Below, piece by piece: positions 1 through 8,611 of a DNA stretch of 64,000 nucleotides; position 1 is the first letter of the stretch; the number at the start of each line of letters is the position of its first letter. A program made the translations under genes and the position numbers. The notes under the pieces are model-generated. The model worked only from the letters and a program-made list of their open reading frames with translations, did not search any database and had not been told where the DNA came from. This DNA comes from AV40 sp963817335 (GTDB taxonomy: Bacteria > Verrucomicrobiota > Verrucomicrobiia > Chthoniobacterales > UBA10450): assembly GCA_963817335.1 (NCBI GenBank), contig CAWFNX010000005.1, positions 1,054,001 to 1,118,000 on the forward strand. Direction: 5' to 3'.

Positions 1-65
<65 letters not shown>

Positions 66-196
66 GTCGGTAAGGGGTGAAATAATGGCGAACGGACCCT
101 TGCCCTGCAACCTTTTAGTTGTCTGACTGCCCGGTATTTCCTAAAAAATTGAATCCGAAGCCCTATCGGACTGCATCTCACTGCCAAAGGATGAAT

Positions 197-838
197 ATGA
201 AAATATTAACTGTCTGTATCTGTTCAACCGTCCTCGCGTTGACGGCCCTGGCCCAACCGCCCTCGCCGCCACCCGCCGGCTCGCCAACGGCGACGGCCTC
301 GGCTTCGGCTTCGGTAGGCACGTCCCCGGAAAGCCTCGCCGACAAAATCCATCAAAAAATCGATAAGAAAATGCGTGGTCACCACGGGCTCGTGATTGAT
401 GGCAACGATAGTGATCTCGGCAACCTCAAGTCGGAGGATATTCCCGCATTCGTCGTTCCGATTGTGGCCATCACCATGCTCACGATTTTCGGTGCTCCGG
501 TGCTGATCGTCGCGTTCATCATGTATTTCGGATTTTCCAAATCCCGGATGCAGCATCGCACGGTTCGGATGCTGGCCGAAAAGGGCCAACCCATTCCGGC
601 GGAGTTGCTTGCCCCGCCGACGCCGGCGGTGAAGCAGCGCTCCGACATGCGTCGAGGCATCGTTCTGGTAATGGTGGGCGTTGGAATCATGATCTGCTTC
701 GGCGCGTGGAGTGACTGGGAAGGCGGCGCCTGGGCGCTTGGCGTCATTCCGTTCGTGATCGGATTGGGTTATCTCCTGGTGTGGAGACTGGAAGGCGACA
801 AAAAGAACGAGATTCCGCCTCCGCCGCCGAAACCGTAA
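197..838 (+). CDS. DUF6249-type membrane protein next to an ECF sigma factor
   Basis: Predicted 213 aa. I chose the ATG at 197 because an AAAGG motif lies seven bases upstream; the ATG at 191 is too close to it. The protein has a signal peptide (ILTVCICSTVLALTALA), a Pro/Ser/Ala-rich linker, and a membrane segment (IVAITMLTIFGAPVLIVAFI) followed by the charged stretch RMLAEKGQPIPAELL, which is characteristic of the DUF6249 family. Two more hydrophobic segments follow, then a Pro-rich C-terminus. The function of the family is unknown. It is followed within 10 bases by an ECF sigma factor and then a small membrane protein. This suggests a membrane-linked signalling module, which is inference from position. 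Confidence 0.8.
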   Translation: MKILTVCICSTVLALTALAQPPSPPPAGSPTATASASASVGTSPESLADKIHQKIDKKMRGHHGLVIDGNDSDLGNLKSEDIPAFVVPIVAITMLTIFGAPVLIVAFIMYFGFSKSRMQHRTVRMLAEKGQPIPAELLAPPTPAVKQRSDMRRGIVLVMVGVGIMICFGAWSDWEGGAWALGVIPFVIGLGYLLVWRLEGDKKNEIPPPPPKP

Positions 839-847
839 ACTCCTGAT

Positions 848-1381
848 GTGGAGCTAACCGATGCTGACCTCATCACTCGAGTTCTTGTCGACGACGACCA
901 GCACGCCTTTGGCGAGCTGGTCCGTCGGCATCAATCGAGCGTGCGAGGTTTACTGCGTCAGCTCACCCGCGGTGACGTGCAGCTGGCCGACGATCTGGCG
1001 CAGAATGCTTTCATCCGCGCTTACCGGAACATTCGAAGTTTTCGCGGGGAAGCGAAGTTTTCCACCTGGCTTTATCGGATCGCCTACAATTGCTTTCGGG
1101 AAGACGCCCGTAAGCGAAAGGAACTTGTCGGGATCAACGAAGAACAGTGGCAGGCCGAACAGGACCCCCAGACGATTGACCCGGGTTTAAGACACGATCT
1201 TATGCATGCGCTGAGTTTGCTGCCGTTGCACGAGCGTTCGGCCGTCTTACTTTGTTGTCAGAACGGTTTGTCGCACGACGAGGCATCGCGCGTGCTCGAC
1301 ATTCCGTTGGGAACGGTCAAAACCAATGTGTTGCGTGGACGCGAAAAACTGAAGAAAACCTTATCGGCGTGGGCGACCTAA
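848..1381 (+). CDS. RNA polymerase sigma factor, ECF subfamily
   Basis: 177 aa, GTG start, the only start codon after the in-frame stop at 836-838. Region 2 is visible around residues 20-85 (FGELVRRHQSSVRGLLRQ, then DDLAQNAFIRAYRNIRSFRG and FSTWLYRIAYN). Region 4 is at the C-terminus (LPLHERSAVLLC, SHDEASRVLDIPLGTVKTNV, RGREKLKK), giving a helix-turn-helix that reads the -35 element. The length is normal for ECF sigma factors, with no extra C-terminal domain. It is tightly linked to the upstream DUF6249 gene and the downstream two-helix membrane protein, which start 10 bases after and 2 bases after the preceding stops. They are probably one operon, the downstream protein being the likely anti-sigma partner. 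Confidence 0.93.
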   Translation: MELTDADLITRVLVDDDQHAFGELVRRHQSSVRGLLRQLTRGDVQLADDLAQNAFIRAYRNIRSFRGEAKFSTWLYRIAYNCFREDARKRKELVGINEEQWQAEQDPQTIDPGLRHDLMHALSLLPLHERSAVLLCCQNGLSHDEASRVLDIPLGTVKTNVLRGREKLKKTLSAWAT

Positions 1382-1382
1382 C

Positions 1383-1724
1383 GTGAGCATCGAGATTCAA
1401 GACGATTGGTTGGACCAAAAGCTGCAGGAAGCGGTGCCCTACATTGAGGATGACGGCTTCACCGCCCGGGTTTTGCGCCAACTACCGCAGCCGGCGCGAC
1501 AGTCTGAATTTCTGCGTTCGTTCATCCTGGTGGCCATGAGCGCTCTGGCCAGTGCCCTGACCTATGTCTTGTCGGACGGCGGCCGATTTATCCTCGTCGA
1601 GATGTTCAGACTGACCACAATTCCGACGGTGTGGGTTGTTGTCTTCGCCTTGGCCAGCGGCATGCTCGTCATGGCCGGTGGTATTTTCGCGGCGATGTAC
1701 AAAACGCATCAAATCCAATCCTAG
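1383..1724 (+). CDS. Small membrane protein, probable anti-sigma partner
   Basis: 113 aa with a GTG start two bases after the sigma factor stop, which implies translational coupling. The first 42 residues are soluble and charged (QDDWLDQKLQEAVPYIEDDG). Two hydrophobic helices follow (FILVAMSALASALTYVL and TVWVVVFALASGMLVMAGGIF). The layout of a short cytoplasmic N-terminus plus two membrane helices beside an ECF sigma gene fits a membrane-bound anti-sigma factor. No zinc-binding HxxxCxxC motif is visible, so it would not be a ZAS-type anti-sigma. The role is inferred from context only. Confidence 0.7.
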   Translation: MSIEIQDDWLDQKLQEAVPYIEDDGFTARVLRQLPQPARQSEFLRSFILVAMSALASALTYVLSDGGRFILVEMFRLTTIPTVWVVVFALASGMLVMAGGIFAAMYKTHQIQS

Positions 1725-1763
1725 ATTGGGTTGCGATTTTATCGTGCGGATCAAACTCGCGGT

Positions 1764-1976
1764 ATGCTGAGAAATATTCCGAGCTCGACGTTGAAGGAAT
1801 TGGTGCGGCTCTCTGAGCACAAGGAAGCCTTAATGGCCCGGATCCAGGAGATCGACCGCCAAATGTTACGCGTTCAAAAAAGATTTGGAATTCCACAGCG
1901 TGAAGGCGATCCGCCTGTGACGGTCAGTGTTTCGACCGGTCGGCGGCGAAAAAGATCGCGCCGGTTGAGTCGTTAA
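1764..1976 (+). CDS. Small hypothetical protein, coiled coil with basic tail
   Basis: 70 aa from the ATG at 1764; an upstream in-frame TTG at 1731 would add 11 residues. The sequence runs SSTLKELVRLSEHKEALMAR then IQEIDRQMLRVQKRFG, a predicted heptad-type helix. It ends in a very basic tail (GRRRKRSRRLSR) suggestive of nucleic-acid contact. Its stop codon abuts the stop codon of the convergent ribF gene with no gap. I do not recognise a named family. The start pattern and helix look like small conserved verrucomicrobial proteins, but no function can be given. Confidence 0.6.
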   Translation: MLRNIPSSTLKELVRLSEHKEALMARIQEIDRQMLRVQKRFGIPQREGDPPVTVSVSTGRRRKRSRRLSR

Positions 1977-2906
1977 CTAACGGGCAAACAATTCGCGCGC
2001 TTGATCAACGTCGCGCCGGATCTGTGCCACCAAAGCGTCGACACTTGCGAACTTCGTTTCCGGACGAAGAAATTTTACGAAGCGGATTTCGACATCTCTG
2101 CCGTAAATATCGCGATCAAAATCGAACAGATGGACTTCCAGCACTCGTTCCGATTTTCCGCTCGTTACGGTCGGACGAACGCCCAGATTCACGACCCCGC
2201 AATGCATCCCGTCGACCAGGCGCGCCACTACTGCGTAAACGCCGTTCGGAGGAAACTGCTCGCTGTGCGCGCTCAGGTTCGCGGTAGGAAATCCTATTTT
2301 TTTTCCGAGGTTGTCCCCGCGCACGACCGTTCCCAGGATGGTGTATTCGCGGCCGAGCATTGCTGCTGCTCGGGCGAAATCGCCGCGTTCAATCGCCTGC
2401 CGAATAGCCGTGCTGCTGACGACTTCGTCATTGGTCTTAACCGGCGGAACTCCGATCACGCGAAAGTTCATTTTCGCCCCGAGGTTTTTTAGGAATTCGA
2501 GATTTCCGCGGCGATTCTTTCCAAAGGACCATTCGTGCCCGACACAAATTTCCCGCAACGGTTTTGAATGGGCCACTAATTGACGAACAAAATCCTCCGG
2601 CTCGGTTGCCGCGAATTGTTTGTCGAAATTGATGATGAGCAGGTGCCGAACGCCCAGCGCCTGGATCAACGCGATTTTGTGTTGAGTGGCACTGAGCAAA
2701 TGCGGCGCGGATTGCGGGCGCAACACTTTTTCCGGATGCGGATCGAACGTAACCACGACCGGTGTGCCATTCGCGGCCTGCGCGTGATCGGCGGACGTCG
2801 AAATAACGGCCTGATGTCCACGATGCACACCGTCGAACACGCCAATGGCCAAAAACAACGGTCCTTGCCATTGCGATAGCTCGGGGATGGAGTGGAGAAT
2901 TTCCAT
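1977..2906 (-). CDS. ribF: Bifunctional riboflavin kinase / FAD synthetase
   Basis: 309 aa, normal for RibF. It phosphorylates riboflavin to FMN and adenylates FMN to FAD in the cytoplasm. The N-terminal nucleotidyltransferase domain shows LAIGVFDGVHRGHQAVI (residues about 18-34), VTFDPHPEKVLRP and the GHEWSFGKNRRGN loop. The C-terminal riboflavin kinase domain shows LGKKIGFPTANL, PPNGVYAVVA and a final RPETKFASVDALVAQI. It is the last gene of the nusA-infB-rbfA-nrnA-truB-ribF operon. A hairpin-forming repeat separates it from truB. No FMN riboswitch is seen upstream. Confidence 0.96.
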   Translation of the reverse strand: MEILHSIPELSQWQGPLFLAIGVFDGVHRGHQAVISTSADHAQAANGTPVVVTFDPHPEKVLRPQSAPHLLSATQHKIALIQALGVRHLLIINFDKQFAATEPEDFVRQLVAHSKPLREICVGHEWSFGKNRRGNLEFLKNLGAKMNFRVIGVPPVKTNDEVVSSTAIRQAIERGDFARAAAMLGREYTILGTVVRGDNLGKKIGFPTANLSAHSEQFPPNGVYAVVARLVDGMHCGVVNLGVRPTVTSGKSERVLEVHLFDFDRDIYGRDVEIRFVKFLRPETKFASVDALVAQIRRDVDQARELFAR

Positions 2907-2934
2907 CAGGGCAACAAATCCGAGGCACGAATAT

Positions 2935-3001
2935 CGAAATCCGAAACAAGTTCGAATGATCGAAATCCGAATTTTGATTTCTGTATTTGTTTCGGATTTC
3001 G
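2935..3001. repeat. Inverted repeat of the GGATTTCG type between truB and ribF
   Basis: A perfect 15-base inverted repeat (arms CGAAATCCGAAACAA at 2935-2949 and its complement at 2987-3001) encloses 37 bases that contain further CGAAATCCGAA copies. The right arm continues into tandem GGATTTCGGATTTCGGATTT. Shorter GGATTTC/TTCGGATTT pieces occur at about 45080-45110 and 58026-58050, so this looks like a dispersed intergenic element rather than a gene. Confidence 0.75.
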
Positions 3002-3023
3002 GATTTCGGATTTGGACATTTCT

Positions 3024-3749
3024 TCAGGCTCCTCGCATTCGGGAAACTTGCGGAAGCGAGAGAATCCGACTCGCGATCTGTTCCCGAGGAAGCGTTTTGA
3101 TTTGATCAACCGTGATGGCGTGAGTGACATCGAATCGCCCGGACTTGGTTCGGCGAAGAGCTTTCAAATGGGCGCCGCAACCTAGGGTTTCGCCGATCTC
3201 GTGGGCGTAAGTGCGAACGTAAAAGCCTTTGCTGCACAGAACGCTGAAATCGATATCCGGCAGCGAGATTCGATCAACGCTGTAGCGGTAAACGTGAACG
3301 AAACGCGGTTCGCGCTCGACCACTTTTCCCTGGCGCGCGAGTTTGTAGAGCGGCACGCCGCCATGTTTTTTGGCCGAGACCATGGGCGGGGTCTGGTAGA
3401 AATCGCCACGGAACTTGTCGAACGCAGCGCGAATGTCGGCCTCCGGTAATTCCGGAACAGGTTTTGACTCGACGACGTCCCCTTCGCGGTCCTGGGTGGT
3501 GGTCGTCGCACCGAGGGTCAGCGTCCCAACGTATTCCTTGTCTTCGCTCATGAGCAGGTCCTGAACTTTTGTTCCGCGACCGATGGTGATCAAAAGCAGG
3601 CCGGTCGCGATCGGATCGAGCGTTCCGCAATGGCCAACTTTCCTGATTCCGAGCTGCCGTCGAACCAGCGCTACGACATCGTGCGACGTCATTCCCCCCG
3701 CTTTGTCGACCAGAAGAACGCCGTCAAGAGAGGCGGCTAACGACGTCAC
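3024..3749 (-). CDS. truB: tRNA pseudouridine(55) synthase
   Basis: 241 aa with a GTG start that overlaps the end of nrnA by 26 bases. TruB makes pseudouridine 55 in the T loop of tRNAs. The N-terminus GVLLVDKAGGMTSHDVV and the catalytic motif GHCGTLDPIATG (nucleophile Asp45) are clear, followed by KEYVGTLTLGATTTTQD and the ARQGKVVEREPR segment. KGFYVRTYAHEIGETLGCGAHL is the conserved C-terminal core motif. The protein is shorter than E. coli TruB and ends soon after the core, so it probably lacks the C-terminal PUA domain. It sits in its usual place between the infB/rbfA block and ribF. Confidence 0.95.
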   Translation of the reverse strand: MTSLAASLDGVLLVDKAGGMTSHDVVALVRRQLGIRKVGHCGTLDPIATGLLLITIGRGTKVQDLLMSEDKEYVGTLTLGATTTTQDREGDVVESKPVPELPEADIRAAFDKFRGDFYQTPPMVSAKKHGGVPLYKLARQGKVVEREPRFVHVYRYSVDRISLPDIDFSVLCSKGFYVRTYAHEIGETLGCGAHLKALRRTKSGRFDVTHAITVDQIKTLPREQIASRILSLPQVSRMRGA

Positions 3750-4704
3750 AGGCTTCCTCCAGAATTTTCTTTTCCACTTCAGCCAGGGTGCCTTTCACCC
3801 GCGCACCGGCCGCCAGGACGTGTCCGCCTCCACCGAATTTCTCGCAGATCGCGCACACGTTCACTTTCTCGCTTTTCGATCGCATACTGACGCGCACTTT
3901 GTCGTCGGCCAGTTCCTCGAAAAATATTGCGACGATCACCCCGTGGATCGCCCGCAAATGGTCGATGAGTCCTTCATTGTCCTCGGGCAACACCCCAAGT
4001 TTCTTCGCGGAGGCCAGGCTCAGGCTAAAACTCGCGACGCGATCGTTCGCATTGAAGCGCATTGTGCCGAGAAGATCGCGCAGTAACTCAACCCGGCGTC
4101 GCGGGTAATTTTCGTAAGTCAGTTGACTGATACGCCCTACATCCACGCCGGCTTGAACCAGCTCGGCTGCAATCTCGAAAGTGCGCGCCGTTGTGTTCGA
4201 ATATTGAAACGAACCGGTGTCGGTCGAAATAGCGACGTAAAGATTCTCCGCGATCGCGCGATCCATCGGCAAATTCTGACTTTTGATCAATTCGACAAGA
4301 ATTTGACCGGTCGCCGGCGCATGCGGGTCGATATACACGAGGTCGCCGTAGCCCGGATTGCTGGGATGATGATCAATGTTGATCCAAAGTTTGGCGGATT
4401 TAATCGAAACGACCGTCATTCCGAGCCGATTTTGAATCGCGGTGTCGAGCGCGACGACCACATCGACATCTTCCGGTTCGGCAGGTGCTTTCGTGAGCAG
4501 ATTCGCCTGGGGAAGAAAACTGTATTTTTCCAGCATGCCTTCCTCATTCCAAATGCGCACGTCCTTGCCGAGTTTTTTGAGCGAAAGCCCGAGCGCCAAT
4601 TGGCTGCCGAGGGCATCACCGTCCGGCCGAACGTGGCTGAGAACGGCGAACCGCTGATGTTCGCGCAAGACCTGGCCGATTTGCTCGAACGTGGCCGCGC
4701 TCAC
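3724..4704 (-). CDS. nrnA: DHH-family phosphoesterase (NrnA-type oligoribonuclease/pAp phosphatase)
   Basis: 326 aa. The N-terminal DHH domain carries SHVRPDGDALGSQLALG (His24, Asp28 and Asp30 as metal ligands), VALDTA, and the signature INIDHHPSNPGYGD. A DHHA1 domain ends with FGGGGHVLAAGARVKG, which binds the substrate. The family degrades short RNA oligomers and, in many members, dephosphorylates pAp. Its position between rbfA and truB matches many other bacteria. Its start overlaps the rbfA stop by four bases, which implies translational coupling. Confidence 0.92.
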   Translation of the reverse strand: MSAATFEQIGQVLREHQRFAVLSHVRPDGDALGSQLALGLSLKKLGKDVRIWNEEGMLEKYSFLPQANLLTKAPAEPEDVDVVVALDTAIQNRLGMTVVSIKSAKLWINIDHHPSNPGYGDLVYIDPHAPATGQILVELIKSQNLPMDRAIAENLYVAISTDTGSFQYSNTTARTFEIAAELVQAGVDVGRISQLTYENYPRRRVELLRDLLGTMRFNANDRVASFSLSLASAKKLGVLPEDNEGLIDHLRAIHGVIVAIFFEELADDKVRVSMRSKSEKVNVCAICEKFGGGGHVLAAGARVKGTLAEVEKKILEEACDVVSRLS

Positions 4705-5051
4705 GCGTCTTTTTTCTCGTCGCCGTCGATCTGCTGCAAAATTTCGACAATGCGTGAGCCGCGTGCGATCGATTCGTCCAGCTGAAAGAGCAAATGGGGC
4801 GTGAACTTCATCGTCACGCGGCCAGCGAGCTCGGCTTGAAATGCGGCGCGGTGTTCTTCCAGTTTCTTCATCACGCTTTCGCTGGTTTCCGAACCAAGCA
4901 CGCTGACGAACACGTGTGCCTTCTTGAGATCCGGGGAAACTTTGACGTGATTAATGCTGACGAGCGCGCCTTCAAAACTGATTTCCCGCGCGAGGATTCC
5001 GCTCAGTTCCCTCTTTACAACTTCGTTGACCCGCAGCATTCGATGTTTCAT
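4701..5051 (-). CDS. rbfA: 30S ribosome-binding factor A
   Basis: 116 aa, normal length. RbfA binds the pre-30S subunit and assists maturation of the 16S 5' end and cold adaptation. The family pattern is present: RMLRVNEVVKRELSGIL at the N-terminus, the central VKVSPDLKKAHVFVSVLG strand-turn-strand, then VTMKFTPHLLFQLDESIARG near the C-terminus. It lies 18 bases after infB and overlaps nrnA by four bases. Confidence 0.96.
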   Translation of the reverse strand: MKHRMLRVNEVVKRELSGILAREISFEGALVSINHVKVSPDLKKAHVFVSVLGSETSESVMKKLEEHRAAFQAELAGRVTMKFTPHLLFQLDESIARGSRIVEILQQIDGDEKKDA

Positions 5052-5069
5052 AAGACCCTTTCATCCCCG

Positions 5070-7244
5070 TCAAAGTTTTTGGGTCATCGCTTCGAGCTGA
5101 TAACACTCGATGATGTCGCCAACGTGATATTCGCTGAAATCGCCGAGCTTGATACCGCATTCCAAACCCGAGCGAACTTCCTTCACGTCATCCTGGAAAC
5201 GTCGCAGCGTTGAAATTCCGCCGTCGTAAACGGGTTGACGTTTGCGAATGACGCGGGCGCGGGCAGTGCGAGCAATTCGGCCGTCGGTGACCAAACAACC
5301 CGCGACGATCCCTCGGCTCAGCTCGAAGACTTGTTTCACTTCGGCGTGGCCGATGATCGTTTCGCGGAATTCCGGGTCGAGCAATCCGGCCATCGCGTCT
5401 TTGATCTGGTCGATCAATTCGTAAATGATGCTGTAGAGTTTGATCTGAACGCCTTCGCGCTTGGCGGCGGTGACGGCCATGTTTTCAACTTTGATGTTGA
5501 AACCGATGGCCACCGCGTTCGACGCGCTCGCCAGCAAAATGTCTGATTCCGAAATCGGTCCGACGCCGGCATGAATGATGTCGAGGTCGACTTTCTTGCT
5601 CTCGATCTGATTGAGCGCTGCGACGATCGCTTCGACTGAGCCCTGGGTGTCGCATTTCAGCACGAGGCGCAGCGTTTTCTTGCCGTCGGCCGCTTCAAGT
5701 AAGGTCTCAAGCGTCGCGCGTTGCGGCACGCTCAATTTTTCCGTGCGCTTCGCCTGCAAACGTTCATCGCTCAAAGTTTTTGACGCGCGTTCCGATTCCA
5801 TCACCAGAAGTTCATCGCCCGCGTTGGGCAGCCCGGTAAATCCGAGAACTTTCACCGGCGTTGCCGGTCCGGCCTCTTTCACCGGCTTGCCTTTGTCATC
5901 GATCAGTGATTTTACTTTTCCGGAATAGTCGCCGCAGATGAACGGCTCGCTGACTTTAAGCGTGCCCATTTGAACGATCACGGTCGCGGTCGGCCCGCGG
6001 CCGGCTTCCACTTGCGCCTCGATCACGGTGCCGCGCGGTGTCGCGGTTGGTGACGCTTTCAAATCCATGACTTCGGCCTGCAGCAACATCATCTCGAGCA
6101 AATGATCGATGCCAGTGCCGCGGGTGGCGGAGACTTCGCAGACGACGGTTTTGCCGCCCCAATCTTCCGGACTCAGATCGCGCTCCTGCAATTGCTTCTT
6201 CACCTTGTCGATGTTCGCTCCAGGCAAATCGATCTTGTTGATTGCGACCATGATCTCAACGTGGGGCGCGGCTTTCGCGTGATTGATCGCTTCAATCGTT
6301 TGGGGCATCACGCCGTCGTCGGCAGCGATGACAAGCACGACAATGTCCGTGACGTTCGCGCCCCTGGCACGCATGGCGGTGAAAGCGGCGTGACCCGGGG
6401 TGTCGATGAAGGTGATTTTCTGTCCTTTGTGATCAACGCTGTAAGCGCCGATATGCTGAGTGATTCCACCGGCTTCGCCGGCAGCCACCCGCGTTTTGCG
6501 GATCGCGTCCATCAGCGACGTCTTACCGTGATCGACGTGGCCCATGAAGGTAATGATGGGCGCGCGGGCTTTTAGTTCTTCTTTTTTCTGGATGACCGGC
6601 GGCGGCGGCGCGACCACGACCTGCTCGACTTTGTGAACGCCAGCGCCCTTTTCACGACGCTCCTTTTCGAGAACGAACCCGTGGCTCTCCGCGATCTTGG
6701 AGGCGATGTCCGGCTCGATTGTCTGATTGATGTTGGCAAAAATGTTGAACCCCATCAGCTCGGCGATGAGTTGGTGCGGTTTCAGGCCGAGTTCGACCGC
6801 CAGTTGCTTCACGATAATCGGCGGCTTGATATGAATTACATTTTGCGCCGGTGCTTCCGCTTCGGCTGGCGCTGCGCTCTCGGTCGCCGGCGCCGGCTGT
6901 GGCTCCGGCTCCGTTTTTTTCGGCGGCGGAGGTGCGGTCGGAGTTTCCAACGAAGCCCGGATACGAGAGATCGGTGGCAGAACCGTTGTTTTCCTTTTGA
7001 TCTCGCCGTCGCCAGCCTTCTTTTCGGGATGTTTCTTGTCGATCAGCGAAACGCTTTCGGTCGCAGGTCGATGAGGCGTAGCCGGTTTGGGTTGCGGTTT
7101 CGCCGGAGCGGCGGGGCGGGGCGACGGCTTGTGTGCCGGTTCTACTTTCTTCTTGGAAATGGCAGGCTTGTGCGCAGCGGGTTTGTGGGCAGCAGGCTTT
7201 CGCGCCGCCGGTTTCTTTGCCGCTGATTTCGATTTTGTTGCCAT
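5070..7244 (-). CDS. infB: Translation initiation factor IF-2
   Basis: 724 aa. This GTPase places fMet-tRNA on the 30S subunit. The first 120 residues are a low-complexity basic/Pro-rich arm with KPAAHKPA repeats. An IF2-N type module follows (VKQLAVELGLKPHQLIAEL). The G domain has GHVDHGKTS (G1), AGGITQHIGAY (G2), DTPGHAAFTAMRARGA (G3), NKIDLP (G4) and SATRGTG (G5). Domains II to IV complete the protein, including KCDTQGSVEAIVAAL and GVGPISESDILLA. It lies 20 bases downstream of nusA. Confidence 0.98.
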   Translation of the reverse strand: MATKSKSAAKKPAARKPAAHKPAAHKPAISKKKVEPAHKPSPRPAAPAKPQPKPATPHRPATESVSLIDKKHPEKKAGDGEIKRKTTVLPPISRIRASLETPTAPPPPKKTEPEPQPAPATESAAPAEAEAPAQNVIHIKPPIIVKQLAVELGLKPHQLIAELMGFNIFANINQTIEPDIASKIAESHGFVLEKERREKGAGVHKVEQVVVAPPPPVIQKKEELKARAPIITFMGHVDHGKTSLMDAIRKTRVAAGEAGGITQHIGAYSVDHKGQKITFIDTPGHAAFTAMRARGANVTDIVVLVIAADDGVMPQTIEAINHAKAAPHVEIMVAINKIDLPGANIDKVKKQLQERDLSPEDWGGKTVVCEVSATRGTGIDHLLEMMLLQAEVMDLKASPTATPRGTVIEAQVEAGRGPTATVIVQMGTLKVSEPFICGDYSGKVKSLIDDKGKPVKEAGPATPVKVLGFTGLPNAGDELLVMESERASKTLSDERLQAKRTEKLSVPQRATLETLLEAADGKKTLRLVLKCDTQGSVEAIVAALNQIESKKVDLDIIHAGVGPISESDILLASASNAVAIGFNIKVENMAVTAAKREGVQIKLYSIIYELIDQIKDAMAGLLDPEFRETIIGHAEVKQVFELSRGIVAGCLVTDGRIARTARARVIRKRQPVYDGGISTLRRFQDDVKEVRSGLECGIKLGDFSEYHVGDIIECYQLEAMTQKL

Positions 7245-7264
7245 TTCAAAAAATTATTCATGGC

Positions 7265-8539
7265 TCAACCCTGTTGAGCCGAGCCCGCTTCTTGTTTTGC
7301 ATCCTGTTTGTGGACGGCATCGTGAATCTCCTGCGCCTTTGCTTCGTCCACCCCAAGGATGTCTACCAAATCCTGAACGTCCGCGGCATGCAAGCCTTCC
7401 AGATTGGTAAATCCGGATTTCACCAGCGTCACCGCTTGTTCCTCGGTGATTGGCAATGCTTTGGCCAAAGCCTGGGCCGCTTGCGCGACTTTTTGTTCGA
7501 CCGCCGTGGTCGCTGACGTGTCTTTGTCGATATTAATTTCCCAACCAGTCAATCGGGAGGTCAGGCGCGCGTTCTGCCCTTTCTTGCCGATCGCGAGCGA
7601 CAGCTGATCTTCATCCACTGAAATCTGGGCGACTTTTTTCTCGGGATCGAAAGTGATTGCCTTGACCTTCGCCGGCTTCAACGCTTCGAGGACGAAATCT
7701 TTGGGATCCGAGCTCCAGCGGATGATGTCGACTTTTTCGTTGTTCAGCTCGCGGACGATGTTTTTCACGCGCGAACCGCGCATGCCAACGCACGCACCGA
7801 CCGGATCGACTTTCTCATTCGCGCTCCAAACGGCAATCTTTGTGCGATAACCGGCTTCGCGCGCGATGCCGCGGATCTCCACCGTGCCGTCGGCAATTTC
7901 GCTCACTTCCAATTCAAAAAGGCGACGCACGAAATTCGGATGACTGCGGGAAACAATGATCTCGGGACCGCGCAATCCATTTTCGACTGCGACCACGTAG
8001 GCACGCAGACGGTCGCCAACATTGTAGTCTTCGACCACGACGCGCTCGCGTTGCGGCATGACGGCTTCGAATTTTCCAAGGTCGAGAATCACATCCGAGC
8101 GATCGAATCGTCGCACCGTGCCGCTAACAATCTCACCGGCGCGGTCCTTAAACTCCTCGTAAATCATTTCCTTCTCGACCTGGCGAATGCGCTGCATCAT
8201 CGCCTGTTTGGCGGTCTGGGCGGCAATGCGTCCAAAATTCTTCGGGGTGACTTCTACTTCGACGGTGTCGCCAATTTTTGCTTCCGGTTTGAGCTTGCGA
8301 GCTCTGGTCAGCGCGATTTCATCCTGGGGATTGGTCACGTTCTCGACGACGATCAAGTTTGCCAGGGCGCGGATGTCGCAGGTTTTTGGGTCGATATCGA
8401 TCCTGAGATCACGGGCGGCGCCCACGCTTTTTTTCGACGCGGAAAGCAGGGCTGTGGAAAGGGCGTCCAAGAGGGTCTCGCGTTTGATTCCGCGCTCCCG
8501 CTCCATGTAATCCAGCATTGCTGCTATTTCTGCGTTCAT
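7265..8539 (-). CDS. nusA: Transcription termination/antitermination factor NusA
   Basis: 424 aa. NusA binds RNA polymerase, promotes pausing and hairpin-dependent termination, and takes part in rRNA antitermination. It has the N-terminal RNAP-binding domain, an S1 domain (DRAGEIVSGTVRRFDRSDVI), then KH1 and KH2 (GACVGMRGSRVKNIVREL, then SLAIGKKGQNARLTSRLTGW). The C-terminus has one short helix-hairpin-helix-like segment (TLVKSGFTNLEGLHAADVQD) instead of two long acidic repeats. It is the first gene of the operon; the usual upstream partner rimP is absent, and the next gene upstream is divergent. The mRNA leader carries an attenuator-like structure (8546-8606) and a promoter (8612-8639). Confidence 0.97.
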   Translation of the reverse strand: MNAEIAAMLDYMERERGIKRETLLDALSTALLSASKKSVGAARDLRIDIDPKTCDIRALANLIVVENVTNPQDEIALTRARKLKPEAKIGDTVEVEVTPKNFGRIAAQTAKQAMMQRIRQVEKEMIYEEFKDRAGEIVSGTVRRFDRSDVILDLGKFEAVMPQRERVVVEDYNVGDRLRAYVVAVENGLRGPEIIVSRSHPNFVRRLFELEVSEIADGTVEIRGIAREAGYRTKIAVWSANEKVDPVGACVGMRGSRVKNIVRELNNEKVDIIRWSSDPKDFVLEALKPAKVKAITFDPEKKVAQISVDEDQLSLAIGKKGQNARLTSRLTGWEINIDKDTSATTAVEQKVAQAAQALAKALPITEEQAVTLVKSGFTNLEGLHAADVQDLVDILGVDEAKAQEIHDAVHKQDAKQEAGSAQQG

Positions 8540-8545
8540 AAAGCA

Positions 8546-8606
8546 TCCAGTCCGCAGACCAAAAAGAGTGGGACAACGTTTCCCACTCCTTCCAGCGCGG
8601 ACTGGA
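8546..8606 (-). promoter_or_regulatory. nusA leader: nested stem-loops with terminator-like hairpin
   Basis: Read towards nusA, the leader starts with TCCAGTCCGC, then GAGTGGGA-AACGTTG-TCCCACTC followed directly by TTTTT, then GCGGACTGGA pairing back to the first segment, seven bases before the nusA ATG. The inner hairpin plus T-run has the form of an intrinsic terminator. The outer 10-bp stem would close the whole leader and leave the start codon just outside it. No clear Shine-Dalgarno is free. NusA stimulates hairpin termination, so autoregulation by attenuation is a natural reading, but it is inference. A small palindromic element is the alternative. Confidence 0.6.
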
Positions 8607-8611
8607 CCTTG

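Noticed and set aside
2907..3023. FMN riboswitch before ribF
   Set aside because: ribF is the last gene of an operon, and the gap holds only the repeat; no RFN-type conserved core is visible.
2892..3185. Open frame between truB and ribF on the plus strand
   Set aside because: It follows the GGATTTCG repeat and antisense truB, with no family pattern.
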